From Paenibacillaceae bacterium (GTDB taxonomy: Bacteria; Bacillota; Bacilli; Paenibacillales; YIM-B00363): DNA of 8,054 nucleotides. The notes under the pieces were generated by a model. The model saw only the letters and a list, made by a program, of their open reading frames with translations, was not told the origin of the DNA and ran no database searches. The position numbers and the translations under genes are program-made. This document shows positions 7,074 through 8,054 of the stretch, piece after piece (position 1 is the first letter of the stretch; every line of letters begins with the position of its first letter). The stretch lies in NCBI GenBank assembly GCA_018969805.1, contig JAGWXQ010000057.1, positions 1-8,054 on the forward strand. The letters are read 5' to 3'.

Positions 7074-7424
7074 ATGGCCGTTGCGGAGTGGAACGGTGAT
7101 CGGCTTCATGTACAGTTCGGGATGTGGGGGCAGATAGCGTGCTTGCGAAAGCCGTTTGCAGTAGACGCATCGCACATCGTGGAAGTCGTTCACGATGAGG
7201 GCATCCTCAAGAAACTGGGGTGGAAGCTGTTTGGAACGGGTTTTCCCGGTCTGATCGCTATGGGTACGTATGTGTGGCGCGGTGAGCGACAATTTGTGTA
7301 CTGGAAGCGCGGGCAGAACCCCCTCGTCGTGCAGCTGCGCGATCATTACTGGAAGCGACTCATTATTGGATGGGATGCGCACGGTGTGGCACTGTCGGTG
7401 CGTGGCACCCATGCGCCAAAATAG
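7074..7424 (+). CDS. Small PH-like domain protein
   Basis: A 116-residue soluble protein with no signal peptide or membrane helix. The layout resembles bacterial PH-like proteins: WNGDRLHVQF at the start, a middle GTGFPGLIAMGTYVWRG (54-70) and RQFVYWKRGQNPLVVQL (72-88), then a helix-like end HYWKRLIIGWD (91-101). I recall this central 'GTG.PG..A.GT' pattern from small uncharacterised actinobacterial and Firmicutes proteins; the role is unknown and may be binding to a membrane or partner. ATG 7074 has GGGGGCG (7061-7067) seven bases upstream. It lies 22 bases after the GT-like gene and is the last gene of the cluster that starts with metK. TAG at 7422-7424 is followed immediately by a palindrome, and the next terminator is at 7530-7569. 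Confidence 0.72.
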   Translation: MAVAEWNGDRLHVQFGMWGQIACLRKPFAVDASHIVEVVHDEGILKKLGWKLFGTGFPGLIAMGTYVWRGERQFVYWKRGQNPLVVQLRDHYWKRLIIGWDAHGVALSVRGTHAPK

Positions 7425-7440
7425 TGACAAATTTGTGTCA
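7425..7440. repeat. Operator-like interrupted palindrome
   Basis: TGACAAATTTGTGTCA has matching ends TGACA and TGTCA and a core ACAAATTTGT that is a perfect 10-bp palindrome. It directly follows the PH-like stop codon and sits 46 bases upstream of the -35 element at 7486. Its length and symmetry fit a binding site for a dimeric repressor or activator; no regulator is identified. Confidence 0.4.
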
Positions 7441-7485
7441 ACGCATAGATCAGCGCGAAAAAAGACGGAATGTGTCGAAACGGTG

Positions 7486-7514
7486 TTGCATGTCCTAAAA
7501 AGTGAATGTATAAT
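7486..7514 (+). promoter_or_regulatory. Near-consensus sigma-A promoter
   Basis: TTGCAT (7486-7491), a 17-base spacer and a perfect TATAAT (7509-7514). Transcription should start near 7521. This is the best promoter in the window. It drives a transcript that meets a terminator hairpin within about 10 bases of its start, ahead of the gene at 7817. Confidence 0.75.
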
Positions 7515-7529
7515 AAAGATCGGGTGAAG

Positions 7530-7569
7530 CACGCTCGTCTGAGGATTGGCTCAGATGGGTGTGTTTTTT
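7530..7569 (+). terminator. Intrinsic terminator or attenuator right after the promoter
   Basis: CACGCTCGTCTGAG (7530-7543) pairs with CTCAGATGGGTGTG (7550-7563): 14 pairs, three of them G-U wobbles, around the six-base loop GATTGG, followed by six T (7564-7569). It can end transcripts of the metK-to-PH-like cluster, and also transcripts begun at the promoter just upstream, giving an RNA of only about 50 bases. The G-U pairs all fall in the + strand reading, which agrees with function as RNA on this strand. Confidence 0.85.
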
Positions 7570-7716
7570 CATTCGTTTTTTTTCGTTGACGAGACTACGA
7601 TCCCTCTGCATTTCCAGCTGGTGGTTTTCATCCGTTTGTCCATCCATCGATCCGTTTCACAAAAACGTCTTTTGCGAGGACACAACTTCCCTTTGGATCT
7701 TCAATAGGGGATTCGG

Positions 7717-7746
7717 ATGATGTGGAACAACAAGCGCGACGAGTGA
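7717..7746 (+). CDS. Possible nine-codon upstream ORF (MMWNNKRDE)
   Basis: ATG at 7717, preceded by AGGGG (7706-7710) with six bases between, opens a nine-codon reading frame ending in TGA at 7744-7746. It lies in the leader of the gene at 7817. It may be a translated leader peptide or a chance ATG; no repeated codon suggests amino-acid attenuation. Confidence 0.2.
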   Translation: MMWNNKRDE

Positions 7747-7816
7747 AAAAATATTGTTTTATCAAATTGCGTGGGTCGATGTGTGTCCGTCACGATCATG
7801 AAAGGGGTGGGGATAT

Positions 7817-8054
7817 ATGCAGCTGTATGCGGTGCGCAATCCGATCACGGCGTCCCATGAACCGTCGATTGATGTCGATGCGTCGGTGGTGTGGTGGGGG
7901 AAGCGCGGTGTGCGATCGATTGAGGTGGCACCGATTGGAGCACTTGCACAGCTGAATGAACGGGGCTTGCGATGGACGAACGTCGATGGCGATGTGCGGT
8001 TGGCGTGGGATGGTGCGGTCATCGACCAATGGGTTTCGTGGTGTGCAGGCAAAT
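7817..8054 (+). CDS. N-terminus of an unrecognised Trp-rich protein, possibly ComFA (3' truncated)
   Basis: An open frame of 79 codons plus one base runs off the right edge, so the product is only partly visible. It begins MQLYAVRNPITASHEPSI and has no signal peptide or membrane segment. It has six tryptophans in 79 residues, including VVWWGKRGV (24-32) and WVSWCAGK at the end of the visible part. ATG 7817 is well supported by AAGGGG (7802-7807, nine-base spacing) and the adjoining GGTGGGG. Codon choice matches the GC-richer genes upstream. The short N-terminal pattern, with a D..WW...GV...APIG.LA.LNERG arrangement, reminds me of the poorly conserved leader of ComFA helicases in Paenibacillus-like genomes, which also tend to lie near flagellar and envelope genes; this is a weak resemblance. 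The helicase motifs and zinc cysteines that would decide the matter lie beyond the window. Confidence 0.7.
   Translation, partial: MQLYAVRNPITASHEPSIDVDASVVWWGKRGVRSIEVAPIGALAQLNERGLRWTNVDGDVRLAWDGAVIDQWVSWCAGK

Larger units (their letters stand above)
7425..7816. other. 392-base regulatory spacer without a large gene
   Basis: The stretch contains the palindrome at 7425-7440, a promoter (7486-7514), a terminator hairpin (7530-7569), a run of eight T (7576-7583), two AAAA-N5-TTTT boxes (7661-7673 and 7748-7760), a possible nine-codon ORF (7717-7746) and the ribosome site of the last gene (7801-7812). Its AT content is higher than that of the flanking genes. I found no tRNA or known riboswitch core. 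Confidence 0.65.

Noticed and set aside
6427..7170. 247-codon open frame on the - strand
   Set aside because: It spans three + strand genes antisense and has a His/Ser/Thr-rich product with no signature or supporting start site.
7521..7816. Known riboswitch (c-di-GMP, fluoride or T-box) in the leader of the last gene
   Set aside because: None of the core motifs I know for these classes can be found; only the terminator hairpin is clear.
7722..7955. 77-codon + strand open frame starting at GTG 7722
   Set aside because: It overlaps the well-supported start at 7817 in another frame and has a Cys/Arg/Met-rich product typical of an out-of-frame reading.

Overview
The window looks like a chromosomal segment of a Gram-positive Bacilli-type organism (Bacillota, probably near the Paenibacillaceae or Alicyclobacillaceae). 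The evidence is an S-layer-type protein made of SbsA-like Ig repeats, strong Shine-Dalgarno sites, sigma-A-type promoters, U-tract terminators, a Gram-positive-length MetK, and a secreted phosphodiester glycosidase fused to a copper-amine-oxidase-N ('stalk') domain. The family-level placement is an inference. All supported genes lie on the + strand.

Left part (1-2573). The 3' end of a large AT-rich surface-layer protein gene, at least six Ig-like repeats, stops at 2013 and is closed by a strong intrinsic terminator (2030-2063). Thirty bases later a small exported protein begins (2094-2573); it belongs to a recognisable but functionally unnamed Firmicutes secreted family.

Spacer (2574-2898). 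There is no gene here. It holds an 11-bp perfect long-range inverted repeat enclosing a smaller hairpin and followed by a U-rich tail (candidate structured RNA or terminator), a 12-bp palindrome, and a plausible promoter for metK. I see no S-box (SAM-I) riboswitch, although many Firmicutes have one before metK.

Middle (2899-7424). A same-strand cluster that looks like one operon: metK; a secreted multidomain phosphodiester glycosidase whose ATG overlaps the metK stop (ATGA); a small membrane-anchored protein with only the N-terminal part of a GT2 glycosyltransferase fold; and a small PH-like domain protein. The start codon and Shine-Dalgarno of the third gene lie inside a perfect 11-bp hairpin, a candidate translational switch. 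The last three genes point to an envelope or exopolysaccharide role; the link to SAM synthesis is positional only.

Right part (7425-8054). After a 16-base interrupted palindrome comes a near-consensus sigma-A promoter followed almost at once by a strong terminator hairpin (an attenuator or a very short RNA), then a long leader with two AAAA-N5-TTTT boxes and a tiny upstream ORF, and then the start of a Trp-rich protein (from 7817) cut by the window end. From its N-terminus and position it may be ComFA, but this is weak.

No mobile element, CRISPR array, tRNA or rRNA was found. The most useful leads are the start-codon hairpin at 6615-6652, the structured spacer at 2592-2718, the promoter-terminator pair at 7486-7569, and the iterated CGATCG hexamer across the GC-richer part.
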